Below, in pieces: positions 1-11,987 of a stretch of DNA of 64,000 bases. The position numbers were made by a program, and so were the translations under genes. Numbering within the stretch: position 1 is the stretch's first letter; the number at the start of each line of letters is the position of its first letter. Origin of the DNA: Leptospira andrefontaineae. Its GTDB lineage: Bacteria > Spirochaetota > Leptospiria > Leptospirales > Leptospiraceae. The stretch lies in the NCBI RefSeq assembly GCF_004770105.1, contig NZ_RQEY01000019.1:248001-312000 (forward strand), written 5' to 3'. Below the pieces are notes generated by a model. The model worked only from the letters and a program-made list of their open reading frames with translations. It ran no database searches and was not told the origin of the DNA.

Positions 1-888
1 TGCCTTAGGAATATTTTCTTTTTTTAATATCTCTTCGCAAACCCTTAGGGCAACTTCTGCGTTTCTATAATTATGATTTCCGAAAAATCCAGGGCGAAGA
101 AGTCTTTGGCCTGAGTATAATTCTCCCTTCTTCCGAGTGAGAATTGAATCCTTTTTATTAAATTCAAACGCTTCTGATTTAATGAATTTGGAAGCTTCTC
201 CACAAATCCTTTTTAGATTAGCAGCACCTGCCCAATAATAAACTTTTCCGTTACCAGGCACAAGTCTCAATAATCGAGAGAACATTGTTTCGATTTCGCC
301 TATATCTTTGAAAATATCTGCATGATCAAAATCTAATGCGTTCAATACTGCATAAGTAGGTCTATAATGTAAAAACTTAGATGCCTTATCGAAGAATGCA
401 GTATCATACTCATCACCTTCGATTACGAAATAATTTCCGTCAGTAAATTCGAAACCCGGAAATCCATCCTTACGAATTCCACCTACGAATAACCCCGGAT
501 TCAATCCTGTCTCTTTCAGTAAGTGGTGGATCAAAAATGTAGTCGTGGTCTTGCCGTGAGTTCCTGCAACGACTACGACTTTTTTTCCGGCAAGAATATA
601 TCTCTCTAAAGCAGCGGACATGGAAACATATTCCAATCCCGAATTAAGGACTTCTTCTACTTCCGGATTTCCTCTTGAGGTTGCGTTCCCTACTACGATC
701 AGATCCTTGTTTTTAACCCTCTCTGCATCAAAACCTTCCGAGTAAGGAATTCCCCACTCTTTCAATTTGTCAGACATGGGAGGGTACACTCCAGCATCGG
801 AGCCGGAAACTTCATGACCTAGACTTCTTAACATAGAAGCAAGGTTCCCCATTGCTATTCCGCCTATCCCTATCAGATGGATTTTCAA
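1..888 (-). CDS. mpl: UDP-N-acetylmuramate:tripeptide ligase Mpl (Mur ligase), 3' end outside window
   Basis: Mur-ligase family enzyme that joins recycled murein tripeptide to UDP-MurNAc in the cytoplasm. I translated 296 codons from a TTG start at 886-888 to the window edge; the family is about 460 residues, so roughly a third is missing. The N-terminus has a glycine-rich nucleotide-binding loop ([10 protein letters not shown]) typical of Mpl/MurC, and the ATP loop GTHGKTTTT lies near residues 109-117. A metal/ATP-site region with [12 protein letters not shown] follows, which is characteristic of Mpl. The TTG start overlaps the TGA stop of the upstream gene by four bases (TTGA), arguing for translational coupling and for this start. 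MurC is the main alternative; the [10 protein letters not shown] motif favours Mpl. Confidence 0.85.
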   Translation of the reverse strand, partial: MKIHLIGIGGIAMGNLASMLRSLGHEVSGSDAGVYPPMSDKLKEWGIPYSEGFDAERVKNKDLIVVGNATSRGNPEVEEVLNSGLEYVSMSAALERYILAGKKVVVVAGTHGKTTTTFLIHHLLKETGLNPGLFVGGIRKDGFPGFEFTDGNYFVIEGDEYDTAFFDKASKFLHYRPTYAVLNALDFDHADIFKDIGEIETMFSRLLRLVPGNGKVYYWAGAANLKRICGEASKFIKSEAFEFNKKDSILTRKKGELYSGQRLLRPGFFGNHNYRNAEVALRVCEEILKKENIPKA

Positions 889-1514
889 TTTAATAAGGTC
901 CTAATGATATTATAAATGAATACAAAGAATAAAGAAATACTCAAAAGATAAGCACTTCCAAAAAGAAAGAATATTAGAATTTCCTTAGAGTCTACTCCGC
1001 TTACTCTTTTCATTCCAATATAGGAAAGATAAACAGAATACAAAAATGAAATTCCTATCAGTCCCAAATTGATCGGACTTGGAAGGATCCAAAACACGGA
1101 AGAAGCAGAGAAGGCCAAAAATGCGAGAGTCAAAACATCCGCTGCCGGATAATTCTCCCCTTTTGTACGATCCACTTTTCTATAAAATACCCGTACCACA
1201 TCATACTGAGAAACTACAAAAAGTAAAACAGGATAGATGATAAGAGATGTTATGACTCCAGAGAACGGATTAAAATCTACCTCATCTCCGAAAACCAAAT
1301 CTAAAATTATTTTAATCAGATTACCTGCAATTTTGGAGATTGGGGCAAGCACCCAAAGTGCATAATGTAATCTTAATAATTCTTTTCTACCTATGGAAGC
1401 ATTTCTAAGATACAGATCAAAAGCTTCCGTAGGAGCTCTGAAAATTTTCTCTAAGAGTGAAAGTTTGGACTTTTCTACTTCCGTGAGTTCCGAGTTCGGT
1501 GTGATCAAAAACAT
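885..1514 (-). CDS. Yip1-like polytopic membrane protein
   Basis: A 209-residue integral membrane protein of unknown function. After about 45 soluble residues that include a short amphipathic stretch, it has around five hydrophobic segments (roughly residues 50-70, 85-105, 125-145, 150-168 and 180-205). Length and layout resemble bacterial Yip1-domain proteins, but I assign this by general appearance only. It overlaps the next upstream gene by one base and the downstream mpl by four, so it belongs to the same minus-strand transcript as the ABC exporter. A structural or assembly role in the envelope would fit the context; nothing in the sequence shows catalysis. Confidence 0.55.
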   Translation of the reverse strand: MFLITPNSELTEVEKSKLSLLEKIFRAPTEAFDLYLRNASIGRKELLRLHYALWVLAPISKIAGNLIKIILDLVFGDEVDFNPFSGVITSLIIYPVLLFVVSQYDVVRVFYRKVDRTKGENYPAADVLTLAFLAFSASSVFWILPSPINLGLIGISFLYSVYLSYIGMKRVSGVDSKEILIFFLFGSAYLLSISLFFVFIYNIIRTLLN

Positions 1515-2618
1515 TATTTTTTCCGAGAAGTATTTCCAGGTTTAGACTTATCAGGTTTTACAATTGCTTTTGCATCCTTGATCGCCTTGGCAGCCGTTTG
1601 GATTTGAGTAAACGCATTTGCCACTACATATACCGGAGGTTCTTTAAAATTAGAATTTATAATTCGGATGATCGGAGTCAGCTTTTTATCTCCGATGGTT
1701 GTCTCTTTATGGAAACGATATACGATCTCGTTCCCATCGGAAATCAAAACTTTTACACTCGCTAAGGAAAATTCGGACTTGTCCGCGTTAGGAGCCAAAA
1801 TATTGCCTATACCGAATCCTGCTCCGTTCTCATCATCCGGAAAAGTTTCCACCTTCAAACCAGTCATGTATCTATATAGATCCTCTCCAAGCTTCGGTTC
1901 CAGTAAGATAATCTCTCCGGAAAGTCTACGCCAAAAATTCTTTTTAATACTATTGGATTCGAATGGGGTATTATCGATACGAATAGAAGTCCCGTTCTCA
2001 TCTATATAAGAAATTTCTTTTACATATTCCTTATTCAAGGTCAGAATACTTTTTTGACGGAAATCTTGGGGACCTTTTTGGAATCTATCAAATAGATAGG
2101 AAGAAGAAGTTAAAATATTACGGACCGGTCCCTCATGTAAAATTACTCGAGTAGAACCCAAAGAATGTTTTTTTCCAATCCTCAAAGTTTTGGAAACATT
2201 CCCTGAATAGAAAACCAATTTAGGAGAATCTTCTCCGAGCTGCAAAGAATCTTTGATTTGGATCCCTTCTAAGATCTCTTCTGTTCCTTTTACTCTATAG
2301 GTCCCAAAATCTCTAACGGTATTGTCAGAATTATAACCGCCTTCGTATTCTATATCGGCGCCGGTCTCAGCATCTTTGTTTAATACTGTGAAAAATTTTT
2401 CTCCCTTCTTGATCCCTCCTTTCACAGAGATCGTAAAAGGTTTAGAATAAAATTTATCTCCGGTTCTTTCTACCCATTGTTCACTAGGAGGATAATATTC
2501 GATACGATCTAAAGATAGTTTCCAATATTCAATCTCTGTCGCATCTTCCTTAGTTTTTTCCAAAAGGAAGAAGGCCAGAAAAAGTAAAACGACTACTAAG
2601 CCGAGTAGATAAAGTTTA

Positions 2619-2626
<8 letters not shown>
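1514..2626 (-). CDS. DUF4340-like membrane-anchored protein of a Gld-type ABC system
   Basis: A 370-residue protein with one N-terminal hydrophobic anchor (about residues 5-22) and a large beta-rich part that should lie outside the cytoplasmic membrane. In bacteria with GldG-like ABC systems, the gene after GldG usually encodes a DUF4340 protein of this layout, so the call rests mainly on position plus architecture. The tail is lysine-rich (ending TSRKK). It starts inside the last codons of the GldG-like gene (8-base overlap) and its stop touches the next start, implying coupled translation. It may be an extracytoplasmic partner of the exporter. Substrate unknown. Confidence 0.6.
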
Positions 2627-5278
<2,652 letters not shown>

Positions 5279-5281
5279 GAA

Positions 5282-6214
5282 TTAAACCTTGTTCATAAAG
5301 ATTTGTTCTAAGGTCACATCCTGCTTACGAATAAATTCAGGCAGGATACCGGAAGAAGAAATTCCGGAATATAATTCTTCTTTAAACTTCCTTTCAGAAG
5401 AAGTGTTGATCAGAAAAGTAGAGCCAACTGAATCTTCTCCAACAAATTTGAATGTCGCACCCGACTTGTTTGCGATCCCATTCAGATAGATTTCAGTTTC
5501 CGATCTGGATTTTCCGGATAAGGTTACTTCTAGGCCGGAAAGATTTTCCATCTCTCTTTCTAATTCCTGGCGATCACATTGATATACCAATCTTCCCTTA
5601 TGCAAGAAAAGAAATCGATTACATGTTTTGTAAACTTCAGGAAGGATATGACTCGAAAGAAGAATTGTATGTTTTTCTTTCAAACCGTGAATTAGATTAC
5701 GAATTTCTACTATTTGTTTCGGATCCAAGCCGGAAATAGGTTCGTCCATGATGATAATTTCAGGATTTCCTAAAATAGCTTGAGCGATCCCTACTCTTTT
5801 TCTGAATCCTAGAGAAAGAGTTTCGATCACCTTCTCTCGTACTTGAGTAAGATCAGTAAGACCTAAAACTCGATTCAGTTCGGAAGAAATATCTTCTTCA
5901 GAGATCTGTTTGATCCTAGCTGCGAAAGTTAAATATTCAGCAACGGTTAATTCCGGATAAAGAGGAGGAGTCTCCGGAAGATAACCTATCTTCTTCTTCA
6001 CATCAATAGGATGTTCGAATGTGTTAAGTCCGTTAAACTCACATAATCCATCGGTTGCCATTAGGTAACCAGTGAGTATCCGGATCGTGGTTGTTTTTCC
6101 TGCACCATTAAGGCCGAGTAAGCCTACAATTTCTCCCTCTTTGAGTTCGAAATTCAGACGATCAATGGCCAATTTCTCTCCGTAAAATTTGGAAAGGTTC
6201 CTTACTTTTATCAT
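5282..6214 (-). CDS. ABC transporter ATP-binding protein, GldA/CcmA-like
   Basis: A 310-residue ATPase driving the adjacent permease. The Walker A loop GLNGAGKTT is at residues 34-42, the signature LSLGFRKR at about 133-140, Walker B IIIMDEP at 153-159 and the switch histidine (SSHIL) near 189. An extra C-terminal domain of about 90 residues (220-310) is typical of ABC-2 ATPases carrying DUF4162. It is the first gene of the six-gene minus-strand block; upstream lies the 277-base divergent gap shared with the acyltransferase gene, so its promoter should be there. Confidence 0.9.
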   Translation of the reverse strand: MIKVRNLSKFYGEKLAIDRLNFELKEGEIVGLLGLNGAGKTTTIRILTGYLMATDGLCEFNGLNTFEHPIDVKKKIGYLPETPPLYPELTVAEYLTFAARIKQISEEDISSELNRVLGLTDLTQVREKVIETLSLGFRKRVGIAQAILGNPEIIIMDEPISGLDPKQIVEIRNLIHGLKEKHTILLSSHILPEVYKTCNRFLFLHKGRLVYQCDRQELEREMENLSGLEVTLSGKSRSETEIYLNGIANKSGATFKFVGEDSVGSTFLINTSSERKFKEELYSGISSSGILPEFIRKQDVTLEQIFMNKV

Positions 6215-6363
6215 ATTGTTTTCTGTCCGGTCCTACCGGAGATTAGAAGATATTTCTAATTAGAAGGGTTTTGGAAAGAATAACCTCATGCGGTCCCGAC
6301 TAGGTCAATCATTTTCCCGGAGAATGACCGAACCATAAGGTTTTGAGAGATTTAAAGGAAATA

Positions 6364-6400
6364 AACGACTGTTTAATGGAACGGTCGTTCTTTACGAACG
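6364..6400. promoter_or_regulatory. Candidate TetR-family operator upstream of the acyltransferase gene
   Basis: The 277-base divergent gap contains GAACGGTCGTTC at 6379-6390, a perfect GAACG/CGTTC inverted repeat with a two-base centre. A further GAACG at 6396-6400 and AACGACTGTT at 6364-6373 give a second near-inverted copy. Such AACG...CGTT arms are common in operators of TetR regulators of acyl metabolism. No TetR gene lies in the window, so the regulator is unknown. Confidence 0.45.
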
Positions 6401-6491
6401 CTATTTAGGACGAAAAAGCTCTTTAAAAAAGAATTGCGAACCCAAGGCTGAACAGAAAAGCATCTTCTAACGACTTATAACAAGGCATTGT

Positions 6492-7649
6492 ATGGCAGTA
6501 GCAAACTTTTTGAACGAAGCAAAAGCTCAAGGCAATAAACTATTTTTGCAATTCGGAGGCCAGGGTTCTCCTTGGTTGAAGGAACTTTCTAAACTTTACG
6601 AAACAGATCCTTCTTTAAAAGAATTATTTGATACTGCTTTCAAAGCTTTAGCGGAAGAAGTTCCTACCCTAAGAAAAGATATCATCTCTCAAGGATATGA
6701 TTTCGAATCCTGGATCAAAAACCCAGAATCTGCTCCAGACGAAAATTACCTCTGCAGCGCTACAGTTTCTATCGTAGGTATCTTCCTCACTCAAACAGCA
6801 AATTACGTCTCCTTAGTTAATAAAGGTTTCACCACTTCTGAACTTATCGCAAATGCTTCCGGAGCAACCGGCCATAGCCAAGGGATCATTCCTGCAGTAT
6901 TAGTTGCTTTAGGAAAAGAAGGCGCTGACTTCTACAAAGAATACACTAAATTTTTGAAATTCGTTCTATATCTTGGATACAGAGCTCAGGAACTTTACGG
7001 AATTTTCAATCCTTCTGAAGAAGTTCTAAAAGGTAATGAAGAGATCGGAGACAAACAACCTGCTCCAATGGTTGCAGTCATCGGTTACAGCGCTGCTGAA
7101 CTTTCTGAAAGAGTTCAGAAAACAAATGCAGAACTTGGACTCAGCGGAACTAAAGCAATTTATGTTTCTCTATTCAATACTCCTGACTCAAATATCGTTT
7201 CAGGAAATCCGGAAGCTCTTCTTGCTTTCCGTAAAAAGTTCAAAGCAGAGATGGATGAGAAAAAAGTAAAATTCGTCTACTTAAGAACTACTGCACCATT
7301 CCATTGTCCAATTATGGACGAGTCTGAAAAGACTGTTCCAAAAGATATGGAAAGAATCGGATTCAGCTACAAAGGTTCTGATCTAAAGATCCCTGTTTAC
7401 TCTATCTTTGATGGAAGAAACTACCAAAACGAAGCGGATATCAGCTTACCTTTATTCAGAGAAGTTCTGATCAAAGCTCTTTACTGGGACAAAGCGATCA
7501 CCACTTTCGTTAAAACTCCTAAGTTAGTCGGTATCGATTTTGGGCCGAGCGTTGTTTCTCAAAAACTAACTCAAGCAAACTTGGGAACTTCCGAGAACAA
7601 AATTTACAGTGCATCCAGCCCGAAAGATATTAAGGTACTTTTGGCTTAA
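6492..7649 (+). CDS. Acyltransferase, FabD / fungal FAS-beta AT-like
   Basis: A 385-residue cytoplasmic acyltransferase of the malonyl/acetyl-CoA:ACP transacylase fold. The N-terminus carries FGGQGSPW (21-28), the equivalent of the family's GQGSQ oxyanion loop. The nucleophile is Ser129 in ATGHSQG, and the catalytic histidine is probably His271 in APFHC. Bacterial FabD normally reads GHSLG; GHSQG is what I know from the acetyltransferase domain of fungal FAS beta subunits and starter-unit acyltransferases. It is longer than FabD (about 310 residues). The gene stands alone behind a TetR-like operator, with no ketosynthase or ACP neighbour. Acyl donor and acceptor are unknown. Confidence 0.75.
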   Translation: MAVANFLNEAKAQGNKLFLQFGGQGSPWLKELSKLYETDPSLKELFDTAFKALAEEVPTLRKDIISQGYDFESWIKNPESAPDENYLCSATVSIVGIFLTQTANYVSLVNKGFTTSELIANASGATGHSQGIIPAVLVALGKEGADFYKEYTKFLKFVLYLGYRAQELYGIFNPSEEVLKGNEEIGDKQPAPMVAVIGYSAAELSERVQKTNAELGLSGTKAIYVSLFNTPDSNIVSGNPEALLAFRKKFKAEMDEKKVKFVYLRTTAPFHCPIMDESEKTVPKDMERIGFSYKGSDLKIPVYSIFDGRNYQNEADISLPLFREVLIKALYWDKAITTFVKTPKLVGIDFGPSVVSQKLTQANLGTSENKIYSASSPKDIKVLLA

Positions 7650-7697
7650 ACTTTCCGATCTAGGGAATTCTCCCTTCGGATAAGAAAAGACTCCGCC

Positions 7698-9278
7698 ATG
7701 GATTCGGTTCCTAAATTACTAAGAACCTCGATTCGGCGGTTGTCTTTTCTCTTTCCGGAAACGCTCAGACGAAAACTTCTATTCGATGTTCTTGCTCCCT
7801 ACAGAGAAAAAGAACTTCCTCTTTTAGGAAGATCTGCTTTTCAAACAGGTCAGTACTGCGAATTACAATTTTGGAAATTTCTAAAAGAACCACATCCTGA
7901 ATTTGATATTTCCAATCAGTTCATTTCTCCCAAACAGAAATCCTTACTCAAAGATATCGCAGGTAATCTTTTCCCGGATGTAAAACATGCAGGATACAAG
8001 GATTCTAAAACCAGATCTTATCTAGATTCAAAACAACCTGTCAGAGGCGCCTGTGTTAGAACAAAATTTTTCGACACTAGAGCGGACTTTCTCATTCCAC
8101 AGGAAGAAGGTTGGCAGGTAATTATCATCAAGGCTTCTTCTTCCGCTAAAAGAACTCATATCTCGGAACTTTCATTTATAAGAATGGTTTTGGAAGAGGC
8201 GGGATATAAGGTAAGTTCTACACAAGTATGGACAGTAAGTTCTGAATATACTTATAATGGAACGGAAATAGATCCGAATCGACTATTTCACAAAAAGGAT
8301 TGTAGCAAGGAAACTTTGGCAAACCTGGAAGACACCAAAGAAAAAGCATATAATCTACTGGAAGTATTAGAAAAAGATAAAATTCCTTCCATTACATTCT
8401 CTAAACATTGCGATCATCCCAGAAATTGTATCCATCCGGAATCATGCTATTCTGACTCTCCTCCTGGAGATCTTTTCACATTAAGAGAAGGAAAAGAATT
8501 AACCCTTACTCTTTGGAATCAAGGGATCCGAAACCTATCCGAAGTAGAGCCTGATTCCGAATTTACTCATCGCCAAAAAATACAAGTTGAAGCCATAAAA
8601 ACAGGAAAAGAGTATTTAGATAAAGAGTCACTTCTGTCATATCTAAATCAGTTAAAGTTTCCTTTATATTGTTTGGATTTCGAAACGATCAATCCGCCTG
8701 TTCCTGTTTATAAGGATACACATCCGTTCCAGCATGTCCCTTTTTTATATTCTTTGCATGTGATCCGAAAAGATCTAAAAGAAAAGCCGGAAGAATATAC
8801 TTATATAGATGATCACGATAAGGATCCAAGACTTGGTATATTGGAATCTCTTTCTTCTCAAATCAAACCCGGAGGGACCATTCTTGCATTCAATGATAGT
8901 TTCGAAAAACGTTGTTTAAAAGAATCCGTCCAAGCTTATCCAAAATATAAAGAATGGTTCCAATCCATAGAACCCGATTTTTCGGATCTAGCAAAACCAT
9001 TTTGGGATTACGATTATTATCATCCTGCCCAAGAAGGAACCACTTCTTTAAAGGTTGTTCTTCCTGTTCTTACCGGAGCAAATTACAAAGAACTTACAAT
9101 CAATGCGGGTCATATAGCTAACTCCGAATTTTTAAGGATCAAAACCGAGAACGTTTCGGACCAGGAAAGAAAAAGAGTAGAGGCTGATCTGATCGCTTAT
9201 TGCAAGATGGATACCTATGCTTTAATCCTGATCCTTAGGGCTTTAGCCGAGAAGTTAAACTGGCCCGGAAATTTATAA
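7698..9278 (+). CDS. DUF2779 protein with two nuclease-like modules
   Basis: A 526-residue protein. The first 250 residues resemble a PD-(D/E)XK nuclease: Asp130 in RADFL and Lys145 in VIIIKAS could be metal and catalytic positions. A cysteine cluster with Cys238, Cys244 and Cys250 (CDHPRNC...C) recalls iron-sulfur RecB/Cas4-type nucleases. The second half (from about 322) is the DUF2779 region and looks like a DEDD exonuclease: LDFET with Asp327 and Glu329, FNDSF with Asp400, and YCKMDTYA near residue 510. Not linked to recB, cas or restriction genes here. Nuclease activity is inferred, not shown. An ATG start with no strong ribosome site. Confidence 0.7.
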   Translation: MDSVPKLLRTSIRRLSFLFPETLRRKLLFDVLAPYREKELPLLGRSAFQTGQYCELQFWKFLKEPHPEFDISNQFISPKQKSLLKDIAGNLFPDVKHAGYKDSKTRSYLDSKQPVRGACVRTKFFDTRADFLIPQEEGWQVIIIKASSSAKRTHISELSFIRMVLEEAGYKVSSTQVWTVSSEYTYNGTEIDPNRLFHKKDCSKETLANLEDTKEKAYNLLEVLEKDKIPSITFSKHCDHPRNCIHPESCYSDSPPGDLFTLREGKELTLTLWNQGIRNLSEVEPDSEFTHRQKIQVEAIKTGKEYLDKESLLSYLNQLKFPLYCLDFETINPPVPVYKDTHPFQHVPFLYSLHVIRKDLKEKPEEYTYIDDHDKDPRLGILESLSSQIKPGGTILAFNDSFEKRCLKESVQAYPKYKEWFQSIEPDFSDLAKPFWDYDYYHPAQEGTTSLKVVLPVLTGANYKELTINAGHIANSEFLRIKTENVSDQERKRVEADLIAYCKMDTYALILILRALAEKLNWPGNL

Positions 9279-9365
9279 TAAATCCTTCCGGATCGATTCT
9301 ACTGTAGGAATTCCAACCAAAATCGGACTTGTCGGGAGGGGTCCAGCGATTTCCCTATCCTTAGA

Positions 9366-10577
9366 ATGGCGGCTCAAAAGAACATAAAGAAAATCGTATT
9401 AGCATATTCCGGCGGATTGGACACATCCGTAATTCTTACCTGGCTTAAGGAAACCTACGGTTGTGAAGTGGTAGCATTTACCGCTGATGTGGGTCAAAAA
9501 GAAGAGCTCACTGGCTTGGAAGAAAAAGGGATCAAGACCGGGGCCTCCAAAGTTTATATAGAAGATCTTCGTTTAGAATTCGCAAGGGACTTTATCTATC
9601 CTGCAATCCAAGGAAACGCGATCTACGAGATGAGATACTTGCTCGGAACTTCCTTAGCAAGACCATTGATCGCAAAAGCAATGGCAGAAGTTGGCAAAAA
9701 AGAAGGAGCTGATGCATTCGCTCACGGCGCGACTGGAAAAGGAAACGACCAAGTTCGTTTCGAGTTAGCTTTCAAATCATTAGCCCCAGAAAAAGAAATT
9801 ATAGCTCCTTGGAGGACTTGGTCCTTCGGAGGAAGAGCCGACTTGATAGAATACGCAAAATCTAAAGGTATCCCAGTACCTGTGACAGCTTCCAAACCAT
9901 ACTCTATGGACAGGAACCTAATGCATATTTCATACGAAGGCGGAATATTAGAAGATCCTTATAGAGAGCCGAACGAGGATATGTTCCTTCTTACTGTTTC
10001 TCCGGAGAAGGCACCGGATTCTCCAGAATACGTAGAACTTGACTTTGTTGAAGGGAATTGCGTAGCAGTGAACGGTAAAAAAATGGATCCTTACGAAGTA
10101 GTGGACACACTAAATACAATTGGTGGAAAACACGGTATTGGAAGAGTGGACATCGTAGAGAACAGACTTGTTGGAATTAAATCTAGAGGAGTTTATGAAA
10201 CTCCAGGCGGAACAATTCTATTCCATGCACATAGAGACCTAGAATCCATCACGATCGATAGAGATACGCAACATCACAAAGATAAATTGTCCGCAGAATT
10301 TGCAGAGTTGATCTATAATGGGCATTGGTTCTCTTCTCGAATGGCTGCAGTTAGAGCATTCATCACTGAAACCCAGAGATTCGTAACCGGAACAGTAAAG
10401 GTCAAACTATATAAAGGAAACTGCATAATCGTAGGAAGAAAATCCTCCGTTTCACTTTATAATCCTGAAATGGCAACTTTCGAAAAAGAAGAATTGTATA
10501 ATCAAAAAGATGCCGAAGGTTTTATCAACCTATACGGATTACCTGCTAAAGAAGCTGCAAGGCTGAGAAAAAAATGA
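9366..10577 (+). CDS. argG: Argininosuccinate synthase
   Basis: Makes argininosuccinate from citrulline, aspartate and ATP in arginine biosynthesis. The 403-residue length is normal. The ATP pyrophosphatase loop AYSGGLDTS is at residues 13-21, followed by further conserved family segments ([16 protein letters not shown] and [10 protein letters not shown]). No clear ribosome-binding site precedes the ATG. The stop overlaps the coaD start as ATGA, so the two are translationally coupled although their pathways differ. Confidence 0.97.
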   Translation: MAAQKNIKKIVLAYSGGLDTSVILTWLKETYGCEVVAFTADVGQKEELTGLEEKGIKTGASKVYIEDLRLEFARDFIYPAIQGNAIYEMRYLLGTSLARPLIAKAMAEVGKKEGADAFAHGATGKGNDQVRFELAFKSLAPEKEIIAPWRTWSFGGRADLIEYAKSKGIPVPVTASKPYSMDRNLMHISYEGGILEDPYREPNEDMFLLTVSPEKAPDSPEYVELDFVEGNCVAVNGKKMDPYEVVDTLNTIGGKHGIGRVDIVENRLVGIKSRGVYETPGGTILFHAHRDLESITIDRDTQHHKDKLSAEFAELIYNGHWFSSRMAAVRAFITETQRFVTGTVKVKLYKGNCIIVGRKSSVSLYNPEMATFEKEELYNQKDAEGFINLYGLPAKEAARLRKK

Positions 10578-11059
10578 CAAGAATTGCTGTTTATCCTGGC
10601 TCTTTCGATCCTTTAACTAGAGGACATTTGGACATTCTCCATAGGTCAGTAGGTCTATTCGATAAGGTGATCATAGGTGTCGCGGTAAACTCCAATAAAA
10701 GTTTTCTTTTTTCTATCGAAGAAAGGATCGAATTCATCAGAGAAGCAACCAAGGGTTGGGAGAATCTTGAAATCGACACTTTCGAAGGGCTGACGGTTGA
10801 CTATTGCAAAAAGAGAGGAGCTAAAAGTATCATCAGAGGACTAAGAGCAGTCACTGACTTTGATTACGAATATGCGATTTCTTTAATGAATAGGAAACTT
10901 GCTCCGGAAGTAGAGACAATCTTCTTAATGTCCTCTAATGACTACTCTTTCGTATCTTCCACAATTGTAAAAGAAGTGGCAAGACATGGAAGAGATGTAT
11001 CCGCTCAAGTTCCGGATCACGTTAGCAAAGCATTACTTAAAAAATTATACAACAAGTAA
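10574..11059 (+). CDS. coaD: Phosphopantetheine adenylyltransferase
   Basis: Penultimate step of coenzyme A synthesis: transfers AMP from ATP to 4'-phosphopantetheine. Length 161 residues is standard. The nucleotidyltransferase motif ([11 protein letters not shown], residues 8-18; family T/HxGH) and the C-terminal SSTIVKEV segment are intact, as is [12 protein letters not shown]. The ATG overlaps the argG stop by four bases. ndk follows after 13 bases. Confidence 0.97.
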   Translation: MTRIAVYPGSFDPLTRGHLDILHRSVGLFDKVIIGVAVNSNKSFLFSIEERIEFIREATKGWENLEIDTFEGLTVDYCKKRGAKSIIRGLRAVTDFDYEYAISLMNRKLAPEVETIFLMSSNDYSFVSSTIVKEVARHGRDVSAQVPDHVSKALLKKLYNK

Positions 11060-11072
11060 CTAAGGAATAAAA

Positions 11073-11486
11073 ATGGCTAGAACATTTATCATGATCAAAC
11101 CCGACGGAGTGAAAAACAAACATGTCGGCGATATCCTACAAAGAATCGAAAAAGAAGGATTCAAAATTTTAGGACTTAAATATCTTAAACTTTCTCTAGA
11201 AGATGCAAAACAATTCTATAAAGTGCATTCCGCTCGTCCTTTCTATAATGATCTTTGCAGCTATATGTCTTCTGGACCGATCGTTGCAGCTGCTTTAGAA
11301 AGAGATAATGCAGTTCTACATTGGAGAGACGTGATCGGAGCTACAGATCCTAAAGAAGCTGCTGCAGGCACCATCAGAGCACTATTTGCAGAAAGTAAAG
11401 AAGCAAATGCAGTGCATGGTTCCGACTCGGACGATAATGCAGCATTAGAGATCAGCTTCTTCTTCAAAGGAAACGAACTGTTCTAA
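11073..11486 (+). CDS. ndk: Nucleoside diphosphate kinase
   Basis: Balances nucleoside triphosphate pools by a phospho-histidine ping-pong mechanism. At 137 residues it is the normal bacterial size. The active-site histidine is His115 in NAVHGSDS, and the N-terminal FIMIKPDGV strand is canonical. AAGGA lies just upstream of the ATG. Last gene of argG-coaD-ndk, followed by a strong intrinsic terminator. Confidence 0.97.
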   Translation: MARTFIMIKPDGVKNKHVGDILQRIEKEGFKILGLKYLKLSLEDAKQFYKVHSARPFYNDLCSYMSSGPIVAAALERDNAVLHWRDVIGATDPKEAAAGTIRALFAESKEANAVHGSDSDDNAALEISFFFKGNELF

Positions 11487-11511
11487 TAGAACCGATCTTT
11501 ACTTTTATAGA

Positions 11512-11546
11512 CCCAGTGTCCCTAAACAGGCCACTGGGTTTTTTAT
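11512..11546 (+). terminator. Intrinsic terminator after ndk
   Basis: ACCCAGTG (11512-11519) pairs perfectly with CACTGGGT (11533-11540), followed by a run of T. It closes the argG-coaD-ndk transcript. Confidence 0.9.
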
Positions 11547-11559
11547 TATTATCTTCTAA

Positions 11560-11693
11560 TATAGAACAACCTAACATTCGTTCTATATAAAGGGCCTTAA
11601 TGACCGACGTTCTTGTCGGAGAAAAAAATCCGGATTATAACGAATTTTTCTTGTACTTTTTGGAAATATCTTTCTCTATTTTTCCTACGTAGG
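11560..11693. promoter_or_regulatory. Structured leader with three inverted repeats before the 58-codon gene
   Basis: ATATAGAAC (11560-11568) and GTTCTATAT (11581-11589) form a perfect 9-base inverted repeat. CCGAC/GTCGG follows at 11604-11608 and 11615-11619, and the perfect palindrome CCTACGTAGG lies at 11684-11693. No protein-coding signal is convincing here. These could be operators or leader hairpins. Confidence 0.4.
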
Positions 11694-11729
11694 CGAAATA
11701 AAACCACCGTTTCGACCGAAGCTAATAAT

Positions 11730-11906
11730 ATGAACGCAGTGACCAAAGAGCAGATCATTAAGCATAGCCGTATCATAGAAAAATACAGAGCAAAGGATAC
11801 TTTGTTCGACGGCTCCCCGGATTGGATGGACGATGTTTTGGAAGTGATCTACTCCCAAGACGATTTTATAACGGAAAAACCCGATATAGATTTGGATATA
11901 GAGTAA
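11730..11906 (+). CDS. Small acidic protein, 58 residues, function unknown
   Basis: From the ATG at 11730 this encodes a 58-residue soluble protein, lysine-rich early and strongly acidic at the end (DIDLDIE). It contains SPDWMDDVLEVIYSQDD, which looks helical. No family recognised. The frame stays open upstream to a TTG at 11613, but that extension (residues such as FSCTFWKYLSLFFLRRR) looks like translated noncoding sequence and overlaps hairpins, so I chose the internal ATG. The ribosome-binding site is weak. It stands alone between the ndk terminator and the convergent nitrate reductase gene. Confidence 0.55.
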   Translation: MNAVTKEQIIKHSRIIEKYRAKDTLFDGSPDWMDDVLEVIYSQDDFITEKPDIDLDIE

Positions 11907-11987
11907 TCTAATCTTTCTTCTATTTTTTCAAAGTTATTATAGTCCGCCCACGCAAGACTTCCCGAGTCCAGACCTTTGGGACGGCTC

